Source of the DNA: Armigeres subalbatus
Taxonomy: Eukaryota > Arthropoda > Insecta > Diptera > Culicidae
DNA length: 64,000 bases
Direction of reading: 5' to 3'
NCBI RefSeq assembly: GCF_024139115.2
Contig: NC_085141.1
Coordinates: 136,461,822 to 136,525,821, forward strand
Shown here: positions 24,401 through 33,225 of the stretch, piece after piece
Numbering within the stretch: the first letter of the stretch is position 1
Layout: every line of letters starts with the position of its first letter
The notes under the pieces: generated by a model
Database searches by the model: none
Told to the model about the DNA's origin: nothing
The model's input: the letters and a program-made list of their open reading frames with translations, nothing else
Program-made: the position numbers and the translations under genes

Positions 24401-24708
24401 CTTGATGACAAAAAACGTGCTAACACAGGATGCTCCGTCAATCGAAACTTCCATTTCTGCCTCTCCAAGCACCGTTAAAGGAGTTGTTGAACCATATGCC
24501 CGGAAAATTTTATCACTACCTTTCTTGATGGAGTACGCTCTGAAACCTAAGCGTTTCAATGTAGTCCAATCGTCCGTGCTCAATACGTCTTCGTCTGCTC
24601 CGGTGTCGATAATAAAGCGAAGAGTGACTCCACCGACATCAGCCATCACCGTTCGATGGAATGGAATAATTCTCGAATCTCCACATTTTTGGTAACATCG
24701 TCGATCTC
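21459..24708 (-). CDS. Gypsy Pol: protease, RT, RNase H, integrase (three exons)
   Basis: Pol makes the cDNA and integrates it. It is read from the Gag overlap (24646-24708) through exon 3 to 24304, exon 4 (24239-23698) and exon 5 (23636-21459, 725 codons plus stop). Protease: IIDTGADEDVLS. RT: LDIKQAFHQ, FGLSAAPELF and the catalytic FIDDIL near the end of exon 4. RNase H: VVTDASPVGLGAVLF and EREALAVVW in exon 5. Integrase: an HHCC finger (HEPHLG to CKGCQ), then the D,D,E residues in LALDFMEV, DNGPPF and NGLVERYN, followed by a basic C-terminus. No stop or frameshift is seen inside the exons. Splices 24304/24239 (phase 1) and 23698/23636 (phase 0) keep the frame. Pol lies in the -1 frame relative to Gag, so programmed frameshifting is likely. 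Confidence 0.88.
23637..23697 (-). other. Candidate spliceosomal intron 4 (61 bp) in Pol
   Basis: Donor AAG|GTATATTTC, acceptor CCTTCTAG|CTAAGAACC, phase 0. It lies just after the catalytic FIDD of RT. Unspliced, the exon 4 frame runs into unrelated sequence; spliced, the RT domain continues normally. Confidence 0.85.
24240..24303 (-). other. Candidate spliceosomal intron 3 (64 bp) between protease and RT
   Basis: Donor AAAG|GTAAATTTAG, acceptor ATACCCAG|ATATGTG, phase 1. Read-through hits a TAA inside the intron; removal joins the protease and RT frames exactly. Confidence 0.83.
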
Positions 24709-26212
24709 ACGTACGAATTTCGGTTTCCTATCCGTATTCTGGTGTATTCCGTTGGCCACAGTTTTTACGTTGCTGAACCGGTGCTTTCGATTGTCTCTGC
24801 AACAACGTGCGAAGTGCCCAATTTTATTGCACTTATTGCAGCGAGAGGTTTTAGCGGGACAATGCTGATCGTTTGATATATGGTTCCCAAGACATCTGGT
24901 ACACTTCGTGCTTGGTTTCTTGTTTTGATTGTTGGACATTTTATTGAAGGTGTTTAATTCGGCTGAAACATTTGATTTCCCACGGAACTCTTGAACCTTA
25001 ATAACAATAGAAATATTTTTTTTTTCAAAGAATTCCTTTTTTTTATGTTTTTTTTTAAGTTTATACCTGCTTGTTTACTGATTCATACGTCCTTCCGATG
25101 TTCAACATATCATCGAGGGAAGTATCAGCTTCGAGATACTTTGCTCTCAATTTATCATCAGTTGTAGCAAATATTATTTGATCCATGATCATATTCTCAC
25201 TTTGGTCTCCAAAGTTACACAGCTCTGCTTGGGCCCGTAAGCGAATAAGGAATTGATCAAGCTTCTCGTTGGGGTTGAATTGGAGTTGTCTGAATTTGAA
25301 TCGCTCGTACCGCAGTGACATACGAGGTGAATAGTAATTATCGAGGTGAATAGTAATTACACGATACGGATTGTCCATCACAGTACTTTCATCCATCGAC
25401 ACTGTTTTGCCTATTTTCCGGACATCTGCACCTCCGAAACACATGAGGGCTTTATACATCTCATTATGGTCCTCAACTCCTTTCAATGAAAGATATGTTG
25501 TGAACTGATCCTTCCATTCTTCCCATCGAGAGCTTGTCGATCCATCACCGATCTCAACAAATGGCGATATGTTGAAACTCAGCTACGAAAATTGATTCAT
25601 TAATGCATGAAACCACTTTTACATAAACAAATATGTATATTATTTTAGGAATATCGACTTGTTGATTGATTTGGACTCATTTTAATAATTTCAAAAATAT
25701 TTCTTGGGTATCCATGACAACAGTTTTCTGTGAAAGGATATTATTTATCCCTTTTTTTTCAAACTGAGATTATTCATGATAATCTCCGCGATTCTTTCCG
25801 CGATTCCGCTGTCATCAGAATTTGCAACTCATAATGGACTGGAAGCACTGGCAGTGTTCCCTACATTTTATACTTTTTTTTTTCCGGTGGACTGAGTTAC
25901 CTAACTCCTATACTTATTAGAATGGACTGGAGCCACTCGTAGTGCTCCCTACATTTTCCTCAGAAATTATACTGAATTTCTGAATCATTTCATTACATGC
26001 TTTAATGGGCTGGGATTACTCGAAGCATCCCCTACATTTCAGCATTCAATATTCAAAATTTCTGAATTTCCAACTACGTTTCGGAATTCTTTAATGATCT
26101 ATTTTTTTCCTTAGAATATTGTTAATAAAGCAATAGAAGTCATTAAGTTGACAATCAATCAACTTCCGATCTCGTAAAAAAATAGAGATATTTATTTTAT
26201 TACCTTCGACAT
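24646..26212 (-). CDS. Gypsy Gag: capsid and CCHC nucleocapsid (three exons)
   Basis: Gag packages the element RNA into particles. The proposed start is ATG at 26212 in a 9-nt first exon ending AAG|GTAATAAAA. Exon 2 is 25582-25067 (172 codons), and exon 3 runs from 24996 to the stop at 24646, giving about 291 residues. Exon 2 has the capsid-like pattern of this group (W..W...F..YL early, SPRMSLRYERFKFRQL, then DQFLIRLRAQAELC). Exon 3 carries two zinc knuckles, a spaced first one (CTRC..H..C) and a canonical CNKCNKIGHFARCC. Without splicing, stops just upstream of exon 2 (TAG at the acceptor) and after the exon 2 donor would cut Gag into two parts. The short first exon is the least certain piece; internal starts in exon 2 are the alternative. 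Confidence 0.78.
24997..25066 (-). other. Candidate spliceosomal intron 2 (70 bp) in Gag
   Basis: Donor AAGCAG|GTATAAAC, acceptor after a T-rich tract ending TTATTAAG|GTTCAAGAG, phase 0. It holds an in-frame stop right after the donor. Removal connects the capsid part to the zinc-knuckle part. Confidence 0.83.
25583..26203 (-). other. Candidate intron 1 (621 bp) in the gypsy leader, with internal repeats
   Basis: Donor ATGTCGAAG|GTAATAAAA at 26203, acceptor TTTTCGTAG|CTGAG at 25583, phase 0 with exon 2. The interval contains three copies, about 85-90 bp apart, of a motif like AATGGACTGGAGCCACTCGT ... GTGCTCCCTACATTT (near 25830-25870, 25920-25957 and 26002-26040). A second ATG context matching the proposed start (AATTATTAAAATGAGTCC) lies at about 25680, so an alternative first exon is possible. 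Confidence 0.6.
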
Positions 26213-26339
26213 TTTAATAATTTCTTTTTTTTCTATATTGTAATTTGTTGCTTCAAGTTTACTTCTGTTTCGCTAAGGATAACTTGAAAATTTACTCCCC
26301 ACTGATCTTCACGAAAAAAATTTTCCTCCCCGGTCCGTT

Positions 26340-26353
26340 TCGGCTCGTCGCCA
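26340..26353 (-). other. Primer-binding site of the gypsy element
   Basis: One base inside the 5' LTR, in element orientation, the sequence reads TGGCGACGAGCCGA. TGG complements the CCA end of a tRNA. Which tRNA primes is not decidable by eye. Confidence 0.7.
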
Positions 26354-26354
26354 C

Positions 26355-26474
26355 TGTAAGGATTCGCTCGTACAATTAAAAGACGTCCTTTCAGATCCGG
26401 TGCAAAAGTCAAAGTGATTTATTACGCATATAAAAGTCTACTACGATCATCTACATATATTACAGCCTACTACA
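26355..26474 (-). repeat. 5' LTR of the gypsy element (120 bp)
   Basis: Identical to 21264-21383. Promoter and RNA 5' end should lie here; a TATA-like TTTTATATG is present. Confidence 0.95.
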
Positions 26475-26670
26475 GGCGCTACCCGACTCATCTTCCTAAA
26501 CTTTTCAACAAACACCAGATGGCCTTGGGCTTAACCCGACTCATCTATCCCAACAATGCAATAAATGGCAGATGGCCTTGGGCTTAATCCGACTCATCCA
26601 ACTTCGAGTCTAACCCAACAATGCAGCAAACACCAGATGGCCTTGGGCTCTACCCGACTCATTCTTCCAC
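26475..26670 (+). repeat. 53-bp minisatellite, right part
   Basis: Begins with GGCGC, the right target duplication of the gypsy element. It continues with about four CACCAGATGGCCTTGGGCTT-type units ending CCGACTCAT. Confidence 0.85.
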
Positions 26671-26770
26671 TGGGCCATTGCCGCCTCAGAGATTAGTTCT
26701 CATTCATCCCTTATACTGTTATTAAATGTGATGCTACTAACCTAAGTTACAATTTTTACATTCGTATATA

Positions 26771-26908
26771 ATGAGGCTAACATTATGATACTTGTATACC
26801 CTTGTATGTTGAGAAAATTTCCAACTCGAAAATTTCCTAGACCAAGAATCGAGCCACCTTTAGCATGGTCTTGTTTAGTAGCCGTGCATCTAACCGCAAG
26901 GCTAAGAA
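26771..26908 (-). mobile_element. tRNA-derived SINE, copy A
   Basis: On the minus strand it starts CTTAGCCTTGCGG, with CGGCTACTAAACAAGACCAT and a pol III B-box-like GGCTCGATTCTT near 26845-26856, and ends in TTAGCCTCAT. The same layout is found at 31175-31315 (minus) and 28797-28905 (plus). Confidence 0.7.
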
Positions 26909-26912
26909 AGAC

Positions 26913-27696
26913 GTTTCGAGATTTAATCAGCTTGTCATTTTTTTTTTCAAAGAATGATTTTACTATTGAATATTTACACTGAGTACTAATGGTTTCAACA
27001 CAAGCAAAATTCGTTTCTACATTTCTCCTACATTAATTATTCACGCACAGAATAAAAAAAACAATCATGTAAATTCAATATTTTTAATACAGTAAAACAA
27101 ATGTTTGATAATTTCGTTTAAATTTTGACGTTTCGTCATGTTACTTTAGGTAAACGTGCAAATGCTTTTTTTTCACTTTATCTAGAATGGCGCACTTTTC
27201 AATGAATCGCAAATCAACCTACTTTTGGGTTTATTTCACCTAAAACCATCCTTTCGTAGAATAAATCAAAAGTTTGACAAAAATCAAAATACTGTCGGTT
27301 GGTACCTTACGTTTAATCCTGTGTTGAATTTTCACCCAAGTTTCTTCAACTCAAATTTATGTTATTTTTAATCACTCGAAACTTTGGCGATAAAACTCAA
27401 ATTTGGGTTCTTTTCTTTTCAGTGTGCACTAAACGATTTTTTTTAGGTTCTTTATTTTTCCGTGTTCCCATGACGACTGTCACAGTATTGGCCCTGACGA
27501 AAGCGAGAAAACAAAATGGGGGCCGGCTGATGCTTTTTTATTTCACCCAGCAAGGGATATAGGACGTCAATTTTAAAATGCTTATTAAAGCGTTAAAACA
27601 CATTTTAGCCTAAAATTGTTCACTTTTTTTGGGTTAGAAATTTAATTTACTTTCTTATAGGTAACACGAAAGTTGAATTATTTTGATTAAAAAAAT
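26913..27696. other. Unannotated A+T-rich stretch
   Basis: Nothing recognised. Confidence 0.4.
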
Positions 27697-27700
27697 ATGT

Positions 27701-27855
27701 CTCGCTTAACTTTTCAAAAGGACCTAAGTAACATTTTGTTCATGATTTAATTTGAATAGCGCAATCAACACAAAAACATGAAAGCTTTTGATCGCAGTAC
27801 TCAAATTAATTCATGAAAAAAATGTTATTTAGGACCTTTTGAAAAGTTAAGCGAG
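27701..27855. mobile_element. 155-bp palindromic MITE, 4-bp TSD family, copy 2
   Basis: Same ends (CTCGCTTAACTTTTCAAAAG) and same length as 1813-1967, in opposite orientation, judged from the central GATCGCAGTACTC / GAATAGCGCAATC half-sites. Flanked by ATGT (27697-27700, 27856-27859). Confidence 0.85.
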
Positions 27856-28124
27856 ATGTATAGATGAGGAGCCTAACATGTAGTTTTTGTAGTTTTTCAA
27901 AATTCTAACCCTACGTATTTAAAAGTTTTCAACATATCACTGTTAATAACATTTTGAAAGCATTTTAAATTATACTTCCTATACTTCACGCACACGTCCG
28001 TCGCCGCTAGATGGCAACAGCGCGGCTGCGTCAAGGCGAATACAAAAAATAAACAAAACTTACCGTTTTCCAAAACCACTTCTTACCGCATGCAGTCTTC
28101 TTATCACTGGCAGGATCGCCAATG

Positions 28125-28207
28125 AGATATCATACACGACCTGTCTCTGCACGCTCATCTCCGACCACACTACTCTCCATCCACACTCTTATTCTAGAAT
28201 ACCACAG
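28125..28207 (-). pseudogene. Short LINE fragment shared with 17582-17665
   Basis: Nearly identical to 17582-17665 across ATCATACACGACCTGTCTCT through TTATTCTAGAATACCACA. Too short to translate meaningfully alone. Confidence 0.65.
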
Positions 28208-28208
28208 T

Positions 28209-28796
28209 AGCCAGGGTGCGATTCAGAGATTTAATATTGGGAACATCGCTCAGCGTCGTATAACTGTGGGGAAGTGCACCATTATCATGGAAACTCACTT
28301 AAACTGCTGGTAATTTTTCTTTTCTTATGTTATTCCAAATTTCACATTTGTTCACAGACGTGTTTTTATTTTTATCTAATTAAATCCTTTTAAATCCTCT
28401 GATCCAAGCTCTTCAGAATTTCCACGGAAATTTCTTTTCATATAAATTTCTTCATTCTTCTTATTTTCTTTGTAAAATTTTGTCGAGTTTCTTTGTCAAG
28501 TTTTGAATTTCTTGGAAAATTAAGTTTTGCCTAGTTTTCACGGTAAACTGTTTTGAAAGTCTTCAGAAATTTTTTATGAAATATTTTTTTGGTACATTTT
28601 TATGATTTTCGGCCTGAGTGAAAAAAAATCAAATTGCTGCCATTTTGTCATTTTTCGTCGTATTGGTCTACCGAAAATTAATACCGATATCACTAACATG
28701 GATCGAAAATATTGAACTGTCTACTGTGCGGCCGGTTCCTAAAAGGTCACTTCGAAGAAACCTGTTGTTGGCCATTTTTGGTTCTAATATAATCCT
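28209..28796. other. Unannotated stretch
   Basis: A+T-rich, with TTTCTT and GGAAATTTC-like words that foreshadow the degenerate minisatellite domain further right. No gene. Confidence 0.4.
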
Positions 28797-28905
28797 TAGC
28801 CTCCTTAGCCGTGCGGTAAGACGCGCGGTTACAAAGCAAGACCATGTTGAGGGTGGCTGGGTGCCTTTCTCGGTGTAGGTCTAGGCAATTTTCGGATTGG
28901 AGATG
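28797..28905 (+). mobile_element. tRNA-derived SINE, copy B (degenerate)
   Basis: CCTTAGCCGTGCGGTAAGAC, then GGTTACAAAGCAAGACCAT, then GGGTGGCTGGGTGCC (eroded B-box) and GGTCTAGGCAATTTTCGG. Same family as 26771 and 31175. Confidence 0.65.
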
Positions 28906-28910
28906 AAAAA

Positions 28911-29600
28911 AAGTGACATTTTGTTTGTCTTATATCGCCAGAAAAGGAAGTTGTGATCAAATTTACTGCATCTGACCAGATGACCCATAGGATTAACCAC
29001 TGGCGTCTCGGTAAAGTGGGTTTTAACATTTTTGGCGTAATTGGTTCATTTATAATTTGGCGTCAGTAGTAAGAACTATAATTGAAGACGTTAATCAGTT
29101 AAGCGATAAATTAATTTAAAAAAAAAGTAAGGCAGTTTAAATGTAACGAAATTTTAATTGCATTTAGTAGTTCATATTTGAAAAGGTCACTAGGACTTTT
29201 TGGGAATATTTTTCCGAAAACTTGCAATTCTTGTGTGATAATGAATAGATTGTAATTGCGATTTTCTAGCAACCAATTTCAGAGTCAAAACCGGGGTTTA
29301 CTACTGACCTGAATTCTTAGGATATTCTCAAGAATAGTTGGGGAATAAACTACTGCCATTTTTCGTAAATATTTCCTCAGGTAACACCACCAAAAAAATC
29401 AAGAGTGCTTTCAGAAATTCCCATAGAAACTATTTCGAAACATTATTTCAGGTATTCCTTCAAATACTATCGAAAACTCTATTCTCTCGGAAACTTCTCC
29501 GGCAAGAATTCCACAAGTCAAATTTTCCTCTTGTGGTTTCTTTCGCAGATAAATCCAGAAATTACTTCCTCCAAATGATTCCTAAAAGAATTTCTGGAGC
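28911..29600. other. Unannotated A+T-rich stretch
   Basis: Nothing recognised except increasing density of GGAATT-like words toward its end. Confidence 0.4.
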
Positions 29601-31174
29601 GATTTCCGAAAAAATCTAGAAGGAATACCCGAAGGTCTCAAGGAATACCTAATTGAATTTACGGAGGAGTGTCCGAAGGAATTCTTGGATGAAGATTTGA
29701 AGGAATTCATAAGGATTTCCAAGAATTCTTCCATATTCCTAGAGGGATCTCGTAAGGAATCGTAAGGATTTTTTCAAGGAGTTCTTTAGGGAAAACCTGA
29801 AGGAATTCCTAGAATTCCTTCTTTAAATTTTCGAAAGAATATACTGATGCGTTTCAAAATAATCTCTGTATCTATCTTCAAATTAATTTTCTGAGAAGTT
29901 GCCGAAAGAATTCCTGGCAAAAATTAGTAAGGAATTTTTGAAGGAACTTTCAGAGAAATTCAAGAAAATTAAGTTCCTTTGAAATTTCCTCTAGTTTGTT
30001 TGGTAATTCCTGAAAGTAATTCCAGCGGATTGCTATAGGATATCCTTAAGGAAATTCCGGAAGTTTTTCAAAAGATTTCTTAGACAAACTTTAGAAGAAA
30101 TTTTCGAAAGAAATCCTAAAGGAATTTCAAAAGGTGTTTCTAGATTTATTTGCTGAGGATATTTGAAGAAATTCTTTCAGGAATTAAGTAATGAATAACT
30201 GGAAGAATTACAGATGGATTACTTAGAGTAATTCACGATGGAATTCCTGGAGGAATTTTTGAAAGTATGCATGAAAGATCTTCTGGATGACTAATCGAAT
30301 TATTTCCTGCGGGTATCGTATTACGAAAAAATATCTGGATTATTTTCCGAACGACCTTTTGGATAAATTCATGAAATATCACCTGAATGAATACTCCAAG
30401 AAATTTATGCAGAAATTTCCGAAGCAACTTCTGAAGTAACTTCCTTAGAAATACTTGAGAATATCTGAAGAAGAATGATAATGGATCGACTGCAATCCCG
30501 ATGCTTTTGAGTTTATATATTTGGCATTAAATTCTACATTCAAAACCGGGTTTTGGTTTACTAGATGTCTTTAAGGGAGTTCTTGTGAAAGTTTCTGAGG
30601 GGCTTCGGACGAACTACCTTAGGAACCTCCGAAGGGATTCCTGTAGAAAAATTCCAAAGAAATTCTTAAAGAAACTTTATGAGGAATTCCTGGAGAAATT
30701 TTGATTGAACTTTTGTAGGAATTCAGGGAAGAATTCTTGAAGGAACTGCCGGAGGCATTCCTGGAAGAACTTGCGGAAGAATTCCTCGAGGACCTTCCGG
30801 AGCAATGACTGGAAGATTTTTTCAAGGAACCTGGAATTCCTGAAGGAACTTCCGGAAGAATTCCTGAAAAAACTTTCGAAGGAATTCCTGAAGAAACTTC
30901 TGGAAGAACTTCCGGAAGAATTCCTGGAGGAACTTCCGAAGGAATGCCTGGAGGAGCTTTCGGCGGAGTTCCTGGAGGAGCTTACAGCGAATTTCCTGGA
31001 GGAACTTCCGGAGGAAATGCTGGAGGAACTCCCAGAGGAACTTCCGGAGGAATTCCTGGAGGAACTTCCGAAGGAGAGGAACTTTTTGAAGATTAACTTT
31101 TTGAATTAACTTCCGGTGAATTCCTGGAGGAACTTCCGGACGAATATTTGGAGGAACTTCTGGAGAAATATATC
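29600..31174 (+). repeat. Degenerate GGAATTCC-rich minisatellite domain, left part
   Basis: Words such as AAGGAATTCCTGAAGGAACT recur at irregular spacing. They become a recognisable tandem at 30720-31140, where units like GGAACTTCCGGAGGAATTCC match the 24-bp array at 40.6-43.5 kb. Divergence is much greater than in that array, so this is an older, decayed relative. Open frames here are stop-poor because of the repeat. Confidence 0.7.
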
Positions 31175-31315
31175 ATGAGCCTAACACGATAATACCTTTA
31201 TGCCCAGTCGAGACAATTTCCAAAGCGAAAATTGCCTATACCGGCACCGGGAATCGAACCCAGGCACCCTCCGTATGATCTTGCTTTGTAGCCGCACAAG
31301 GCTAAGGAGGGCCCC
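31175..31315 (-). mobile_element. tRNA-derived SINE, copy C
   Basis: On the minus strand: CCTTAGCCTTGTGCGGCTAC, AAAGCAAGATCATACGGAGG, the pol III B box GGGTTCGATTCCC (31249-31261), TAGGCAATTTTCGCTTTGG, ending TTAGGCTCAT. It interrupts the degenerate minisatellite. Best preserved of the three copies. Confidence 0.78.
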
Positions 31316-32046
31316 ACAATTATTGAAAAATACTCTCAAACAAATGCTTCCCGTAATTCCTCAAAAAATCTCTTCCAAAACTATAGTAATTCTTGAAATT
31401 CCTTAAAAATTTTACTTAGGAATTTCTTCAGAAATTCTTTTTGGACTCCTTCGGAAATTATGTAAAAGCGCTCCTTCGAAAATTTCACCTGGAAATATTT
31501 TTTATATTCCCGATTCGAAAATTCCTTTAGGATTACCTTTAGGAAATACCTCCAACAAAATATCCGGGATAATTCCAGCAGAAATTTCATACGGTGTTCA
31601 AAAAAGTTCCGAAGAAATTTCTGGTTGAATTTACGAAGGCCTTTCAAGAGGATTTTCCGAAGGAATGCCAGGAGGAATGCGAAAAAAAAAATTAAGGCGT
31701 AATATTTTAAATTTTCTCCGGAGGAAGTTCCTGGAGTGGAAAGAATTTTCAAAGGATTTTCAGAAGAAATTCCTAGAGAAAATTCAGAATGAATTGTCGA
31801 AGAAATTTTTAAATCCTGAAAGATTTTTGGATAGATTATATTGTTGAAGGTATTTCCGAAGGAATTTTTGCAGAAATTCACGACGGAATGTCCTATAAAA
31901 TCACCAGAGAAATATCTATTTGAATTTCTAAAGAAATTCCTAGATTTTTTTTCGGAAATTCTTTCGAAAACAACTCCAAGAAATCATTCGTAAGTTTTTC
32001 AAAAACTAATCAAAATTCCAGGAACAAAAATTTGGCAAATATAATT
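31316..32046. repeat. Degenerate GGAATTCC-rich minisatellite domain, right part
   Basis: Continues the decayed repeat on the other side of SINE copy C, with AAGGAATTTTTGCAGAAATTC-like words in both orientations. No gene. Confidence 0.5.
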
Positions 32047-32795
32047 ACTTGTCATAAGACGAGTTTGTTATTATTATTATTATTTATTCAGACTAAGGTC
32101 GAAGTGGCCTGTGCGGTATACAAGAGTCTTCTTTATTCGGCTCGGTCCATGGCTACACGTCATCAACCACGCATCTTCCACCAGAACGAACCACATTGCC
32201 CGTTGCGCACCTCGCCTTTTTGATTATTTGCTTGATCACCTTCATCTGACCAATGTCTTAATGAATCGGATCCGTCGGCGTCGGTGTCCGTCGGATCGTT
32301 GTCGAGAACTATTTTCACCGGGTTACTGTCCGATATTCTGGCTACGTGCCCGGCCCACCGCAGTCGTCATTTTTTTTTGCGGTGTGAACAATGGATGGTT
32401 CTCCCAGCAGCTGATGCAACTCGTGGTTCATTCGCCTCCTCCAAGTACCGTCCGCCATCTGCACCTCACTGTAGATGGTACGCAGCACTTTCATCTCGAA
32501 AACTTCAAGTACGCGTTAGTCCTTCACGAGCATATTCCAGGTCTCGTGTCCGTAGAGGACTACCGGTCTAATGAGCGTTTTGTAAATTGTCAGTTTGATA
32601 CGGCGGCGAAATCTATTCGATCCAAAGTACGTACGATTTTCAGCCACTATGCGTCTCCGATTTCTCTGGTGGTATCATTTTCGGCAGTCATCAGCCCAAG
32701 TAAACAAATTCTTCTACCACCTCGATTTAAGACGAGTTTGTACTACCCCATTTAATTCTGGAAATGGGATACTACAAACTCGACTTATGACAAGT
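32047..32795. mobile_element. Small palindromic MITE split by a LINE insertion
   Basis: The outer ends are ACTTGTCATAAGACGAGTTTGT-type (32047-32068, left) and its near inverse ending TTATGACAAGT (32795). Removing 32069-32741 restores a MITE of about 76 bp with a perfect-looking hairpin (TACCCCATT / AATGGGATA). The insert is a minus-strand LINE fragment with its own target duplication. Confidence 0.7.
32069..32727 (-). pseudogene. RTE-like LINE 3' fragment
   Basis: The minus-strand reading gives VVLYGHETW, VLEVFEMKVLRTIYSEVQ, GTWRRRMNHELHQLLGEPS and an eroded W.GH..R block: the segment just after the RT palm in RTE-type LINEs. Several frame breaks are present. The 3' tail on the minus strand is a (TAA)n run (plus-strand TTATTA, 32068-32086). 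A 14-bp target duplication TAAGACGAGTTTGT flanks it (32055-32068, 32728-32741). It is a dead, 5'-truncated copy. Confidence 0.78.
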
Positions 32796-33194
32796 GAAGA
32801 CGTTCAACTAAAAGCAAAAAATAATCTTTTTATCAGATATAATTAAATTTCAGTAAACTTTTTGATTTGGTAGGTCACGTGCCCCATCGCGCCCCAGCTT
32901 TAGACCGCCATAGCGAATATCTCCAGATAGGAGCACCACATCATGTATTCTGAATTCTGGAATCTGTTCGAGCAGAACTCCCTTAGCCGTGTTCGAGTTG
33001 GAACTTTTCCTGAGTTAACTGTGGAAGTGCTTAATGAACACAAGTTGCAAGGCGGCAATGCCCCATTGGGGATGTAATGCCAATAAGGTGAAGAAGAAGA
33101 CGAGCAGAACAGTACGACCAGACCAATACGACAAAAATGACGACATGTCAGCAATTCGTATTTTATTCTTCACTCGGCTGATACGGGTTAACCC
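32796..33194. other. Unannotated stretch
   Basis: Nothing recognised. Confidence 0.4.
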
Positions 33195-33225
33195 TTTCAG
33201 GACGACCTCTTTTTGCGGAGATTTA
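33195..33225 (+). repeat. Left copy of 31-bp direct repeat (candidate TSD)
   Basis: TTTCAGGACGACCTCTTTTT and the following GCGGAGATTTA are repeated without mismatch at 35859-35889. The left copy is followed at once by (TGAGCA)n, a possible 3' tail of a minus-strand retroelement. Confidence 0.5.

Larger units (their letters stand above)
21264..26474 (-). mobile_element. Complete Ty3/gypsy (mag-like) LTR retrotransposon with introns
   Basis: A 5211-bp element on the minus strand, bounded by identical 120-bp LTRs and the 5-bp target duplication GGCGC (21259-21263, 26475-26479). It encodes Gag with CCHC knuckles, an aspartic protease, RT, RNase H and integrase in the Ty3/gypsy order, and no env. 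The very short LTRs and the Gag zinc knuckles suggest the mag lineage (Bombyx mag also has very short LTRs); this is inference. The coding sequence is complete only if four GT-AG segments are spliced out, each in phase with the flanking exons. LTR identity and undamaged frames point to a recent insertion. Confidence 0.93.

Noticed and set aside
25324..25361. 19-bp tandem duplication inside gag (CGAGGTGAATAGTAATTA twice) as a damaging insertion
   Set aside because: The reading frame continues through both copies into conserved capsid sequence, so it is probably not a recent frame-breaking event.
21264..26474. An env gene or a spliced env message in the gypsy element
   Set aside because: Integrase ends at 21459 and only 75 bp separate it from the 3' LTR; there is no room for an envelope ORF.
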